From assembly GCF_900048895.1 (NCBI RefSeq), contig NZ_LT160635.1, positions 186,937 through 250,936 on the forward strand: a stretch of 64,000 bases of DNA, in the 5' to 3' direction. Position numbers and translations under genes: made by a program. Shown in pieces: positions 39,976-48,689 of this stretch (positions are counted from its first letter, which is position 1; every line of letters begins with the position of its first letter). The notes under the pieces are model-generated. The model was not told the DNA's origin. It saw only the letters and a list, made by a program, of their open reading frames with translations, and did not search any database. The DNA comes from Neglectibacter timonensis. GTDB lineage: Bacteria > Bacillota > Clostridia > Oscillospirales > Acutalibacteraceae.

Positions 39976-40512
39976 ATGTTCAGCAACGGAGATGCGGTGT
40001 TATACGGCGCGGAGGGCGTTTGCAGGCTGGAGGGAAGCACCCAGCGGGAAATCGGCGGAAAGAAGCTGGAGTATTATGTGCTCAAGCCCGTATACCGGGC
40101 GGGGTCCACGGTGTTTGTGCCCAAGGGGAACGAGACGCTTACCGCAAAGATGCGCAGGGTGCTGTCCCCGGAGGAAATTCACAAGCTGATTCAGGAGATA
40201 CCGGAGGAGAAGGAGCTTTGGATTGAGAACGAGGGCGAGAGAAGGGCTGAGTACGGAAGGATTGTGTCCGGCGGCGACCGCCGGGAGCTGATCCGCGTTA
40301 TCAAGGCGCTGTACCAGCGCAGGCAGAAACAGCAGGAACTGGGCAAGAAGTTCCACCTTTCCGACGAACGCTTTCTGAAGGAGGCGGAGGAGAAACTGCA
40401 CGGGGAATTTGCCCTGGTGCTGAACATCCAGCCGGACCAGGTGACCGCCTTCATCCGCCGGGAAATCGGCGCAGAGGAAGAAACGGAATGGGGCGAATCT
40501 GCAATTTCGTAG
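39976..40512 (+). CDS. CarD/CdnL family transcription regulator, 178 aa
   Basis: The N-terminal CarD_CdnL_TRCF domain (residues 1-60: FSNGDAVLYGAEGVCRLEGS, YYVLKPVYRAGSTVFVPKGN) binds the RNA polymerase beta subunit. The C-terminal helical domain (about 70-170, with RRELIRVIKALYQRRQKQQE and FHLSDERFLKEAEEKLHGEF) contacts promoter DNA. CarD proteins stabilise open complexes, notably at rRNA and stress promoters. The ATG lies after GAGAGGGAAAG. A second, shorter CarD is encoded at 52719. Confidence 0.9.
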   Translation: MFSNGDAVLYGAEGVCRLEGSTQREIGGKKLEYYVLKPVYRAGSTVFVPKGNETLTAKMRRVLSPEEIHKLIQEIPEEKELWIENEGERRAEYGRIVSGGDRRELIRVIKALYQRRQKQQELGKKFHLSDERFLKEAEEKLHGEFALVLNIQPDQVTAFIRREIGAEEETEWGESAIS

Positions 40513-40695
40513 GGTTAAGCCGTGGGGTGCTGCGTGCCGGTGGGCCGCGGCAGTCTCCGCGGCTTAAAAATCTTTGGCCGGCTTTTTTCTAGAAAGACGG
40601 AGCGACATAAAATTTCCTTGATAAGCCCCGAAAAACTGGCATACTATAGTAGGACAGCAACATGCAAAATGACGCAGGACCACCCGGCATTGCGG

Positions 40696-40792
40696 CGGGT
40701 GGTTTTCTTATCGCTTAAAACGGCGAAAAAGATGGCCGGGCGGAGGGGAGAGAAGGCTTTCTACTAGGAAGCCGGAGGTGACCTGGGCTTCC
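40696..40792. repeat. degenerate copy of the 42.0-42.66 kb junction (no repeat cluster inside)
   Basis: 40696-40750 matches 42040-42094 (55 bp, one mismatch), and 40755-40792 matches the 3' end of the sensor kinase gene (42613-42637 and 42651-42664) with a 14-bp gap. In this copy the two blocks are adjacent; in the other copy 518 bp of palindromic modules lie between them. A terminator-like hairpin ACCACCCG/CGGGTGGT with a T-run (40679-40706) precedes it. 40513-40678 has no gene; a TTGATA-N18-TACTAT promoter-like pair lies near 40618-40650. Confidence 0.6.
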
Positions 40793-40880
40793 CTTTATTC
40801 AGGCCGATAGGATTGGGGTATCCTGGATTCTTGTGTCCACCACCCAGCTGATAACCTTTCAGGAAACAAAGAGGAATTGA

Positions 40881-41022
40881 AAAGTGCGTTTCCAGGGCAT
40901 GGAAACGCACTTTTTCCGTATTCGTCAATCCATCGGCGCAGCCTGCTCCCGCTGATTCCCAGCTCTCTGGCGGTCTCGCCTACTGATTTGCCTGCTTCCT
41001 GTGCTGTTTTTACAGCAGCCAC
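40881..41022 (-). pseudogene. IS3 family transposase OrfA remnant
   Basis: Minus-strand AAVKTAQEAGKSVGETAREL, then LRRWIDEYGKSAF matches the helix-turn-helix of IS3-type OrfA proteins, where the sequence usually continues into AFPG. The N-terminal residues and all of OrfB are missing. A hairpin AAAGTGCGTTTCCA/TGGAAACGCACTTT (40881-40913) overlaps its end. Confidence 0.6.
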
Positions 41023-41187
41023 ATGAAACTACTTGCCGCATACCGCTCACTTCATAAACTGGGCTTCCTTTCCAACTTTCTTTTTCCGTTCTGTCCAGTT
41101 TATGATACCATGACCACAGGGAGTATTTTGTCACGGTCTGTTTTTACTGGTTCAGTTCAACTTGCCGGGAGCAGCTCCTTTTTCGTT

Positions 41188-41742
41188 TTACTGTACGCAG
41201 CCATTTGCGAGCAGGTTTTGATAGATGTTTTCTATAGGAAGCGTATTTCCATCAGAAATGATATGTAGGACATATTCTGAGCCTACTTGGAAGATGTGAA
41301 TCACATAACCATTAGGAAGTTGTTCCTTCTCTAATTTGAGTTTTTTTATAGCATTATTGCCTAAATAATAGCCATTATACTCTATGACAAAAGTTGACTC
41401 ATTTTCAAACGAATCCCTTTGCACACCTACGGTTTTTATCCATGACATTTGTATGAGCGGAAGCTCAGCCATACACTCCTCACGGATTTCGGAAACAAAC
41501 CAAAATCCGATAATGTTTTTTGTAAGTTTGACAAGAACTGTATTCTGATCGTTCTTTACAGCTTTTACAATTCGTATGCTTTCTCCGCTGCTATTAATAT
41601 CTTCGTCGATTATGCTTAGATTTCCGCAAGTAAGCCCATTTAGTGATAGAGAAATATTATAACTATTGGCTTTCAGAAAAAAAACAACAACAATTAATAC
41701 GGCAACTCCACACACTATAACTTTTATGACTTTGTTTTTCAT
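41188..41742 (-). CDS. hypothetical membrane-anchored protein, AT-rich
   Basis: 184 residues. One N-terminal hydrophobic helix (VIKVIVCGVAVLIVVVFFLK) acts as anchor or signal, followed by an extracytoplasmic beta-rich domain (NTVLVKLTKNIIGFWFVSEI; GYVIHIFQVGSEYVLHIISD). The ATG at 41742 follows GGAGGG. Codons are AT-rich, unlike the neighbours, and an IS3 remnant lies beside it, so it is probably acquired. No family recognised. 41764-42039 is AT-rich with no gene seen; a hairpin ACCACCCG/CGGGTGGT with a T-run lies at 42025-42048. Confidence 0.6.
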   Translation of the reverse strand: MKNKVIKVIVCGVAVLIVVVFFLKANSYNISLSLNGLTCGNLSIIDEDINSSGESIRIVKAVKNDQNTVLVKLTKNIIGFWFVSEIREECMAELPLIQMSWIKTVGVQRDSFENESTFVIEYNGYYLGNNAIKKLKLEKEQLPNGYVIHIFQVGSEYVLHIISDGNTLPIENIYQNLLANGCVQ

Positions 41743-42039
41743 TACTGCTTCCCTCCAATCCAATTTAGCATATTTGCTTTATGAGCAATAAATTTTAAAC
41801 AGAGTAAAATCTAAAAGCACAAACTAGTTTTTTGTACAAAATATCATAAAATTTGTATATGTCAATGCTTGTCAAATATTTAATTTATTATGCAGAAAAG
41901 TCATGAGTCTGTCAAGGGCTGACACTATATAAGATTGAATTGGAGGAATACAAAACGGCTTGCAGAAAAGCAAAAGTAGAGCGGCAATAGAGCAATTGGA
42001 AAGATAAAGAAGAAAACACAAAAACCACCCGCCGCAGGA

Positions 42040-42094
42040 CGGGTGGTTTTCTTATCGCTTAAAACGGCGGAAAAGATGGCCGGGCGGAGGGGAG
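42040..42094. repeat. second copy of the 55-bp direct repeat
   Basis: CGGGTGGTTTTCTTATCGCT start, matching 40696-40750 at all but one position. The palindrome cluster starts immediately after it. Confidence 0.7.
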
Positions 42095-42612
42095 GCTGTC
42101 TTCTTGCCGTCTCATCAGCCGCCTGCGGCGAAGATCTCTGAACAAAGTGAGGAGACCTTTTTGATAGGCTTCCCCTTGAGGGGAGAGGGGAAACAGATTC
42201 CCTGCGGGAATCTGCTGGATGAGGTGGAAAGCTTCCCGCTTACACCGCAGCGGCAGAGTACAAGTTAGCGACACCTCATCAGCCGCCTTGGCGAAGATAT
42301 CTGAACAAAGTGAGGAGATCTTTTTGGCAGACTTCCCCTCAAGGGGAAGCCTTTGGTCTCCGCTGCCGCTACGGGTCTTGGTCCCCTGTGGGGACCGTCC
42401 AAGACCGGTCTTCGCTGTCGCTACGGTCGGTGATGGACGCATGCCACAGGCATGCATCACCCGAGACGGCAGTCGAGAACGGTTCTGCGTGCCACTGGCA
42501 CGCAGAACCCCTCGAACGCAAAGCGTTCGCCTTTTCTTCAAAAAGTACCGGGATTCTTCCGGCTGGGTGGAAATTTGGACGCAACATCAACGCGACTTAA
42601 AAGTCTTTGGCC
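42095..42612. repeat. mosaic palindromic repeat cluster 3
   Basis: No credible gene. It contains CATCAGCCGCCTGCGGCG, GATCTCTGAACAAAGTGAGG (about 42132), CCCCTTGAGGGG (42172), GATATCTGAACAAAGTGAGG (about 42296), TTCCCCTCAAGGGGAA (42336), GGTCCCCTGTGGGGACC (42381), the ACGCATGCCACAGGCATGCA palindrome (about 42437) and CTCGAACGCAAAGCGTTCG (about 42510). It lies between a terminator and the stop codon of the sensor kinase gene. Confidence 0.85.
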
Positions 42613-42621
42613 GGCTTTCTA

Positions 42622-44421
42622 CTAGGAAGTCGGAGGTTTGGCGCCGGAGGTGTCCTGGGCTTCCATGGTCAGCCTCACAATGAGGCCGTGGGGCTCTTTG
42701 GGCAGCAGAGACACGCCGCAGCCTTCCCCGTAGGTGATGCGGATGCGCTCCCGCACGTTGGAGATGCCGTAGCCCTCCCCGGAGGAGGAGGCCTCTTTCT
42801 CCATCTCCCTGAGCCGGTCCTCGTCCATGCCCACGCCGTCATCCTGAATTTCCACCAGCAGCATCCCCTCCTCCACTCTGGCGCTGATCTCAATGTGAAG
42901 GATCCCCAGGGTGGGGTGCATCCCGTGTTCCAGGGCGTTTTCCACAAAGGGCTGCAGGATGATTTTGGGCACAAAACAGCTTTTCGCCTCAGGCGAAATC
43001 TCATACCGCATCTGGAATTTCCCCCGATAGCGGATGGCGCAGACCTGCACATAGGCGCTGACATGGTCGATTTCCTCCTGCAGGGTGATCGTCTCCCTGC
43101 CCTTGGAGAGGGAAATGCGGTAAAAGCGGACCAGCGCCTGGGCCATCTCCCGGATCAGCCCCACGTCCCCCCGGTCGCAGAGCCGCACGATGGAGGAGAG
43201 GGAATTGTAGAGGAAATGGGGCCGTATTTGGGACTGCAGCATGGTCAGGTGCTCCTGCTGGGAACGAATCTCCGTCTGGAACACGTCGTGAATCAGGCGG
43301 TTGATATGGTCCGCCATGCTGTTGTAGCCGTCTGCCAGCATGCCGATTTCATCAGAAGACTTCACCTGAATCCTGCAGCCGTAGTCCCCCTGCTGAAAGC
43401 GGTAGAGGCTGTCGCGCACCGCGAGGATCCTGCGGGTGAACCAGCCGGAAAAGCAGACGGAAAGCACCAGCGCCAGGGCCAGGGAAAGCAGGAGCATCAG
43501 GAAGAACTGGTACAGCACTGCGGAAAAGGATTCCATGGCGTCGTAGGGGATGATCCAGACCTGCTGCCAGCCGTTTTCCATCCTGCCGGAGAGCACGGCC
43601 TTCCCGTCCGCCACGGCGGCCGTGTCCCCGCCGTTCAGGCTGATGCCCTCCGGCAGCTCCGGGGGAGCCTGTTCCGGCGTCATGAAAATCAGCTCTCCCT
43701 GCCCGTCGAAAAGGTAGAGCTCCTGTTCCGAAACCACAATGTCCTCCAGCCTCACGCTGATGCGCAGGACGCCCCTGGAGGAGGAAAAGGGGGACGCGGG
43801 CAGAGCCTTGATGAAGGAAACGCTCCCCCGCTGCGCGTCCTGGGAGGTCTGCCGCCACCCCGTGGCGCCGTTTCTCGCGTCCACATACCAGTTGGACTGA
43901 ATCACCGTCATGGCGTCCTGCTGAAAGCGCTTGGCCCGGTACAGGGCGATGGAGACCTGCCCCAGGGCGTCCTTGTGGTTTTGACTGCCGGATGTGGAAA
44001 GCAGCCCCTCCACATCCACGGGGATGATCTCCTGGATGTCCGCGTTGTTGCTGACAATGGACAGGGCCGCGGGGATTCCCATGCCCCGCAGCAGGGTTTC
44101 CAGATGGGAGAGCATGTCCCGGGCGATCCGGTATTCGTCATAGGGGGATAGGTTGGAGCCCGCCAGGTACTGCTCCACGTCCCCCAGATTTCCCACCAGG
44201 TCCGCCAGAGTCTCCACCTTGGCGGCGTTGTTGTCCGCCGAATGGATTCCCTCGTCCACGGCAGACTGAAAAGCGGAAATGGCCTTTCCCTCCACAAAGG
44301 AGCGGGTGGTGGATAAGGCCCAGCTGCTGAGCAGCCCCCAGACCACCAGGGCAATGGCCAAAAAGCACAGCAGCAGCTTTGCCCGGATGCTGGGGGCTTT
44401 CAGAAATCCTTTATGCCCCAT
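42622..44421 (-). CDS. YesM-type sensor histidine kinase
   Basis: 599 residues. TM about 14-34, an extracytoplasmic sensor about 35-290, second TM about 300-322, HAMP (about 325-380, GDYGCRIQVKSSDEIGMLAD), a histidine kinase domain with QSQIRPHFLYNSLSS (phospho-acceptor) and an ATPase domain with FVENALEHG, QDDGVGMDED and GYGISNVRERI. YesM kinases sense sugars or binding proteins and phosphorylate AraC-type regulators. The ATG at 44421 overlaps the regulator gene end by 11 bases. It is last in an operon with a solute-binding protein and the response regulator, divergent from an LplABC-like operon. Confidence 0.92.
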   Translation of the reverse strand: MGHKGFLKAPSIRAKLLLCFLAIALVVWGLLSSWALSTTRSFVEGKAISAFQSAVDEGIHSADNNAAKVETLADLVGNLGDVEQYLAGSNLSPYDEYRIARDMLSHLETLLRGMGIPAALSIVSNNADIQEIIPVDVEGLLSTSGSQNHKDALGQVSIALYRAKRFQQDAMTVIQSNWYVDARNGATGWRQTSQDAQRGSVSFIKALPASPFSSSRGVLRISVRLEDIVVSEQELYLFDGQGELIFMTPEQAPPELPEGISLNGGDTAAVADGKAVLSGRMENGWQQVWIIPYDAMESFSAVLYQFFLMLLLSLALALVLSVCFSGWFTRRILAVRDSLYRFQQGDYGCRIQVKSSDEIGMLADGYNSMADHINRLIHDVFQTEIRSQQEHLTMLQSQIRPHFLYNSLSSIVRLCDRGDVGLIREMAQALVRFYRISLSKGRETITLQEEIDHVSAYVQVCAIRYRGKFQMRYEISPEAKSCFVPKIILQPFVENALEHGMHPTLGILHIEISARVEEGMLLVEIQDDGVGMDEDRLREMEKEASSSGEGYGISNVRERIRITYGEGCGVSLLPKEPHGLIVRLTMEAQDTSGAKPPTS

Positions 44422-45151
44422 GCCGGTACTCCCTGGGGGTGAGCCCGTATTCCTGCCGGAACACCCGGGCAAAGGAATCGCTGCTGGTATACCCTGTCAG
44501 ATGGGCGATTTCCCCCACGCCCATCTGTTTCTTTTCCCGCAGCAGATGGGCCGCGTAGCTGAGCCTGGTTTTCTGCAGATAGGCTGAAAAATTCATGCCC
44601 AGCACTTCCTGTACAATTTTCCCCAGATGGTTTGCCGAATAGCGCAGCTCCCCCGCGATATCCGCCAGGGTGATCCGTTCCGACAGGTGGGCGAACACGT
44701 ACTGGCACACCTGGTCTGTGAGCAGTTCCTCCCTGGACTTCTGCACGGCCGGGCTCTCCTCCCCGCGGCCCTTGGCGCCCAGCCTGCTCACGGCGCGCAG
44801 CAGCGCGGTGAGCAGCTCGTCGTCCTGAACGGGCTTGAGCAGGTACCACACCGCGCTCAGGGCCAGCGCCTGCCGGGCATATTCAAAATCGTCGTACCCG
44901 CTGACAAACAGGATTTCCGCGTCGGGGTACTTCTCCTTGACGATGCCCGCCAGGTCAATGCCGCTCAGCTGCGGCATGTTCACGTCGGTGATCAGGATGT
45001 CCACGGGCACATCCTGAATCACCTGCAGGGCGTGAATCCCGCTCTCCGCCGTATGAATCTCCATCGGCGGCAGCAGCAGCCGCGGAATCTGATCCCGCAG
45101 GCCCTCCAAATCCAGCCATTCGTCATCCACAATAAGGACGTGCAGCATCAT
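44411..45151 (-). CDS. YesN-type response regulator with AraC DNA-binding domain
   Basis: 246 residues. The receiver domain (1-120) has IVDDEWLDLEGL, the aspartate in LITDVNMPQLSG and the lysine in WYLLKPVQ. Two AraC helix-turn-helix motifs (about 145-245) have ITLADIAGELRYSANHLGKI and VGEIAHLTGYTSSDSFARVF. The start at ATG 45151 overlaps the stop of the upstream solute-binding protein gene (ATGA); ATG 45148 is an alternative. It probably activates the divergent sugar-uptake operon by binding the direct repeats at 46961-46995. Confidence 0.92.
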   Translation of the reverse strand: MMLHVLIVDDEWLDLEGLRDQIPRLLLPPMEIHTAESGIHALQVIQDVPVDILITDVNMPQLSGIDLAGIVKEKYPDAEILFVSGYDDFEYARQALALSAVWYLLKPVQDDELLTALLRAVSRLGAKGRGEESPAVQKSREELLTDQVCQYVFAHLSERITLADIAGELRYSANHLGKIVQEVLGMNFSAYLQKTRLSYAAHLLREKKQMGVGEIAHLTGYTSSDSFARVFRQEYGLTPREYRHGA

Positions 45152-46869
45152 TCCCTCTCCTCTCCAATACCGCTCTCCCCAGAAGAATTGGCGTACTGCC
45201 AGTTGTAATGGGAGAGCACAAATTGAAATCCGGCCTGGTCCACCTGATGGTTCAGCTCCGTCAGGTAATAGAGGGCCTCGCTCTCCTCCTTGGCCCCCAC
45301 AATGCGGGGCAGATAGGATTCCACCAGCTGCCCGCACAGAATTTTCGCCGTATTCTCCAGCCCGTCGCAGGTGGGGGAGATGTTCTGCAGCCGGGAGATG
45401 TCGCAGCTGTGCCGGTCCAGCACCTCCGCCTTCCAAACCGTCTTCCGGTCCTTGCGCGCTTCCGGCAGCTGGGCGTTCCCGGCAAGCCGGGCCCTGTTCA
45501 CAAAATCCAGATTCTTCACGATGTTCCAGGCGGACAGGCCCTTTTCCTCCCGCTCCTCCGGCGCGGCGGCATACCACGCCCTGTTGAAGACGGGCATGCC
45601 CCCGTCGTCCAGCTCCTCCCAGTACAGGCCCTGGGGCCCGAATTCCAGCAGCACCTGCCCCTCCGGGGAGGCCAGCCAGTCCAGCATGCGGTAAATCCGC
45701 TCCGGGTCCGCCGCCCCCGCGCTGACGGCGATCTCCGTCTTTCCCATAGGGCTGTATCCGGAAGACCAGACCGGGCCCTTCACCTGGGAATTGGCCCGCA
45801 GCGGCTCAATCACGCGGTACCCCTGGGCGGAACCCTCCCCGCCCCATTCCGTCAGCGCATCCAAAATGGAGCCGGTCACGTCCGCGGAGCAGACCACGGC
45901 AAACCTGCCGGTGGCCAGGGTTTCGTACACCTGCTCGCCCTGCTCCAAAAAGCAGCCTGGGCTGAGCGCGGCCTGCTGGTACAGCCTGCGGAGAAACAGC
46001 ATGGTCTCCCTGAAGGCCGGGTCCCTGCCGATAAAATCGAACCGGTCCGTTTCCGGGTCGAGCCACACGTTCATCTCGCAGTATTCCGGCACCCGGCCTC
46101 CGCCAAAGGACACATAGAGCTGCGAGTAGTCGAAAGCCGCGTCCAGCTGCAGGTGCACAAAGTCGCCGCCGGAAAGCCCCGGCATGGTTCCCCGCAGGCC
46201 GGAAAGGTATTTCTCCAAATCCTCCAGGGTGCGCAGGGGCGGGCTGCCCATCTCCCTGTAAATCTCCTCGTTTATGACCCACCCGCCGCTGCCGTCCGGC
46301 GACGTGGAGGACTGGTTGAGCAGGGTGTAGATGCTGCCGTTATACCGGGACAGCTCCAGGGTGTCCTTCCCCGCCATAGCCGCGTACCCGCCGTATTTCT
46401 GAATGGAAGGTCCCAGGTTCCAAAGCTTGCGTTCCCGCACCAGCCAGGAGAATACGTGGTCCCTCTGCAGCTCCAGGATGTCCGGCAGGGAGTCGGAGGC
46501 CACCAGCAGCTTCACCGTGCTTTCGTACTGTATGCCGGAGTTGACGGGCTCCAGCTCCACACCAAACCGCTCGCTGATTTCCTGGGAGACGCTGTCGCCG
46601 TTCCAGGTCCTCAGCCTGTGGGAATCCGAATTGTGAAACAGGCAGGAGACCCGGTAGGGCTCCTCCGGGCTTTCGGGCAGGGCTGCCTCCCCGTCCGCGG
46701 CAGGCAGCCCTGCCCCTCCGCCGCAGGCGGGAAGCGCGGCCGGGGAAACGGCTGCGTACAGCGCCAGAACAACCCCGCACAAAACCAGCAGGACTGCTTT
46801 GACCGGCCCCCGGAGGGAGCCGGTCCGTTTATTTGGTGGATTTCCCTCTTCGGTTGTTCCAAATCTCAT
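45148..46869 (-). CDS. extracellular solute-binding lipoprotein of the sensor operon
   Basis: 573 residues. A long N-terminal signal segment (hydrophobic VKAVLLVLCGVVLALYAAVS) ends in a lipobox-like LPAC. The body matches large LplA/YtcQ-type sugar-binding proteins: YESTVKLLVASDSLPDILEL, GRFAVVCSADVTGS and PERIYRMLDWLASPEGQVLL. The ATG at 46869 follows AGAGGG. It is transcribed with the response regulator and kinase rather than with permeases, so it may deliver ligand to the kinase sensor, or act as an accessory binding protein for the divergent transporter. Confidence 0.88.
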   Translation of the reverse strand: MRFGTTEEGNPPNKRTGSLRGPVKAVLLVLCGVVLALYAAVSPAALPACGGGAGLPAADGEAALPESPEEPYRVSCLFHNSDSHRLRTWNGDSVSQEISERFGVELEPVNSGIQYESTVKLLVASDSLPDILELQRDHVFSWLVRERKLWNLGPSIQKYGGYAAMAGKDTLELSRYNGSIYTLLNQSSTSPDGSGGWVINEEIYREMGSPPLRTLEDLEKYLSGLRGTMPGLSGGDFVHLQLDAAFDYSQLYVSFGGGRVPEYCEMNVWLDPETDRFDFIGRDPAFRETMLFLRRLYQQAALSPGCFLEQGEQVYETLATGRFAVVCSADVTGSILDALTEWGGEGSAQGYRVIEPLRANSQVKGPVWSSGYSPMGKTEIAVSAGAADPERIYRMLDWLASPEGQVLLEFGPQGLYWEELDDGGMPVFNRAWYAAAPEEREEKGLSAWNIVKNLDFVNRARLAGNAQLPEARKDRKTVWKAEVLDRHSCDISRLQNISPTCDGLENTAKILCGQLVESYLPRIVGAKEESEALYYLTELNHQVDQAGFQFVLSHYNWQYANSSGESGIGEERE

Positions 46870-46960
46870 AAAAATACCCTCTAAATTTCTCGAATACTAT
46901 ATAACAATACTTGTCCACACTCAGTATACAGCATGCCCAAACAAGGATGCAACCACCTGA

Positions 46961-47055
46961 ATCAACGAAAAATCATGCAGATTCAACGATATATCCTGCG
47001 CGTGCATGGGAGTTCATTGAACATTATTGATAAATTATTTTAAGGATACTATAAT
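46961..47055 (+). promoter_or_regulatory. sugar-operon promoter with upstream direct repeats (response regulator site)
   Basis: ATCAACGAAAAATC (46961-46974) and ATTCAACGATATATC (46981-46995) share a CAACGA core spaced exactly 21 bp, two helical turns. About 30 bp further on, TTGATA (47027-47032), a 17-bp spacer and TATAAT (47050-47055) form a strong promoter for the gene at 47088. This is the usual geometry for an AraC-type activator. Confidence 0.65.
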
Positions 47056-47087
47056 TTATTCAACAAATTACCTATAGGAGGTACATT

Positions 47088-48674
47088 ATGAAAAGGATTC
47101 TTTCCGCTCTGCTCGCAGTCCTGTGCACCCTGGCCCTGACAGCCTGCGGCACCACCCCTTCCTCCAGCGCACCGCCGAAGGAGGAATCTTCCCCCGAAAG
47201 CAAGGCCCAATCCTCCCAGGCGTCGGAGCCCGGCGAGGAGCAGGGGTCCGACCGTGAAACCGTGGACCTGGTCTTCTATTGGCAGGGCGACGGCAAGCCG
47301 GACAACCAGCGGGTCTGGGATAAGCTCAACGAGCTGACCTCCGCGGCCATCCAGACCACGGCCACCCACAACCTGGTTTCCTGGTCCAACACCAACGGCA
47401 TCGACCTGATCATCGCCTCCGGCGAATACCACGACGCCACCTATGTCTCCGCAGGCGGCTACCCCAAGCGGGTGCAGCAGGGCGCCTTCGCAGAGCTGAC
47501 GCCTGAGTTCATCGAGGAGCACATGCCGGACCTGAACGCCAAAATCCCCGCGCTGGCCTGGGCGCAGGCCACCGTCGACGGCAAAATTTACGGCGTGCCC
47601 AATGTGTCCGAGGAATGGTCCTACTACCGGGCCATCGCGGTCCGGGGCGACCTGCGCAAGAAGTACAACATCCCGGAGATCACCTCTGTGGACATTCTGG
47701 AGCAGTACCTGCAGGCCGTGGCGGACAACGAACCCAGCATCATCCCCTGGGACGCCAACCCCAGCTACGCCTCCTACATGCGGCAGATCGTCATGGACCA
47801 GGAGCAGGACCTGATGTACTGCTCCCAGAACGCCAGCATGATCCCAGGCTACGGCTACCACACCAAGGACGATTCCGGCGAGCTGTTCAACATCTACCAG
47901 ACCCAGGAGTTCAAGGACTACCTGGCGAAAATGGTGGATTGGCGCAAGCGCGGCTTCTGGAGCGCCAACGCCCTGAACAACGACAAACGCCAGCAGGACA
48001 GCTTCCTCAACGGCACCAGCGCCATCGCCATGGAGAATAACGGCACTGTGGCCAGCTTCGTCCAGCAGGCCAACACTTCCCACCCGGAATGGGAGGCGGA
48101 ATTCTACGACGGCGCCAACAACGGCGACTTCACCGTGCTGCAGACCTCTTACCTGAACAACACCTTTGCCGTCAGCTCTGTCTCCCAGCACGCGGACCGC
48201 GCCCTGGAATGGCTGCAGTACGTCAAGTGCAACCAGGAAGCCTTCGACCTTTTCCGCAACGGCATCGAAGGGGAGCACTGGATCGACGAGGGCGAGGGCC
48301 TGATGTCCGTGGGCCCGAAGAACGGGGACTACGGCGATTACACCAACTGGTGGAGCTCCCAGGTGGATATGCACCGGACCTCCGTGGACGAACTGCCGGA
48401 GTACACCGCCTGTGTGGACAGCTACCGGGACCGCACCTTTGTCAATAAAGTCTACTATTTCCTGTTCAACCAGGAGCCTGTGGCAGCGGAGATCGCCGCC
48501 ATGACCAACGTGACGGAGGAATATTTGAACGGCCTGCTGCTGGGCATGTACGACGACTGGGAGTCCACCCTAAACACCATGGAGGCCGCCTATGACGCGG
48601 CTGGACGCCAGAAGGTGGTGGATGAGTACACCAAGCAGCTTCAGGAACACATGAAGAATTTCTCTGTAGAATAA
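47088..48674 (+). CDS. LplA-like sugar-binding lipoprotein
   Basis: 528 residues. Signal peptide MKRILSALLAVLCTLALTAC with lipobox LTAC, a serine/glutamate-rich linker, then a large carbohydrate-binding protein domain (NTNGIDLIIASGEYHDATYV, GKIYGVPNVSEEWSYYRAI, AAEIAAMTNVTEEYLNGLLL near the end as in DUF3502-type LplA proteins). The start follows AGGAGGTAC. It is first gene of the uptake operon; the permease genes follow after a repeat cluster and an oxidoreductase gene. No ATPase gene is present, so a shared MsmX-like ATPase encoded elsewhere is expected. Confidence 0.92.
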   Translation: MKRILSALLAVLCTLALTACGTTPSSSAPPKEESSPESKAQSSQASEPGEEQGSDRETVDLVFYWQGDGKPDNQRVWDKLNELTSAAIQTTATHNLVSWSNTNGIDLIIASGEYHDATYVSAGGYPKRVQQGAFAELTPEFIEEHMPDLNAKIPALAWAQATVDGKIYGVPNVSEEWSYYRAIAVRGDLRKKYNIPEITSVDILEQYLQAVADNEPSIIPWDANPSYASYMRQIVMDQEQDLMYCSQNASMIPGYGYHTKDDSGELFNIYQTQEFKDYLAKMVDWRKRGFWSANALNNDKRQQDSFLNGTSAIAMENNGTVASFVQQANTSHPEWEAEFYDGANNGDFTVLQTSYLNNTFAVSSVSQHADRALEWLQYVKCNQEAFDLFRNGIEGEHWIDEGEGLMSVGPKNGDYGDYTNWWSSQVDMHRTSVDELPEYTACVDSYRDRTFVNKVYYFLFNQEPVAAEIAAMTNVTEEYLNGLLLGMYDDWESTLNTMEAAYDAAGRQKVVDEYTKQLQEHMKNFSVE

Positions 48675-48689
48675 ACGTCGGAGGGCAGC

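Noticed and set aside
42095..42612. Short open frames inside palindrome cluster 3 as small proteins
   Set aside because: The same peptides recur, in varying frames, from the other clusters, showing that they are translations of the repeat modules.
47049..48374. 441-codon minus-strand frame opposite the LplA-like gene
   Set aside because: Antisense shadow of a clear lipoprotein gene.
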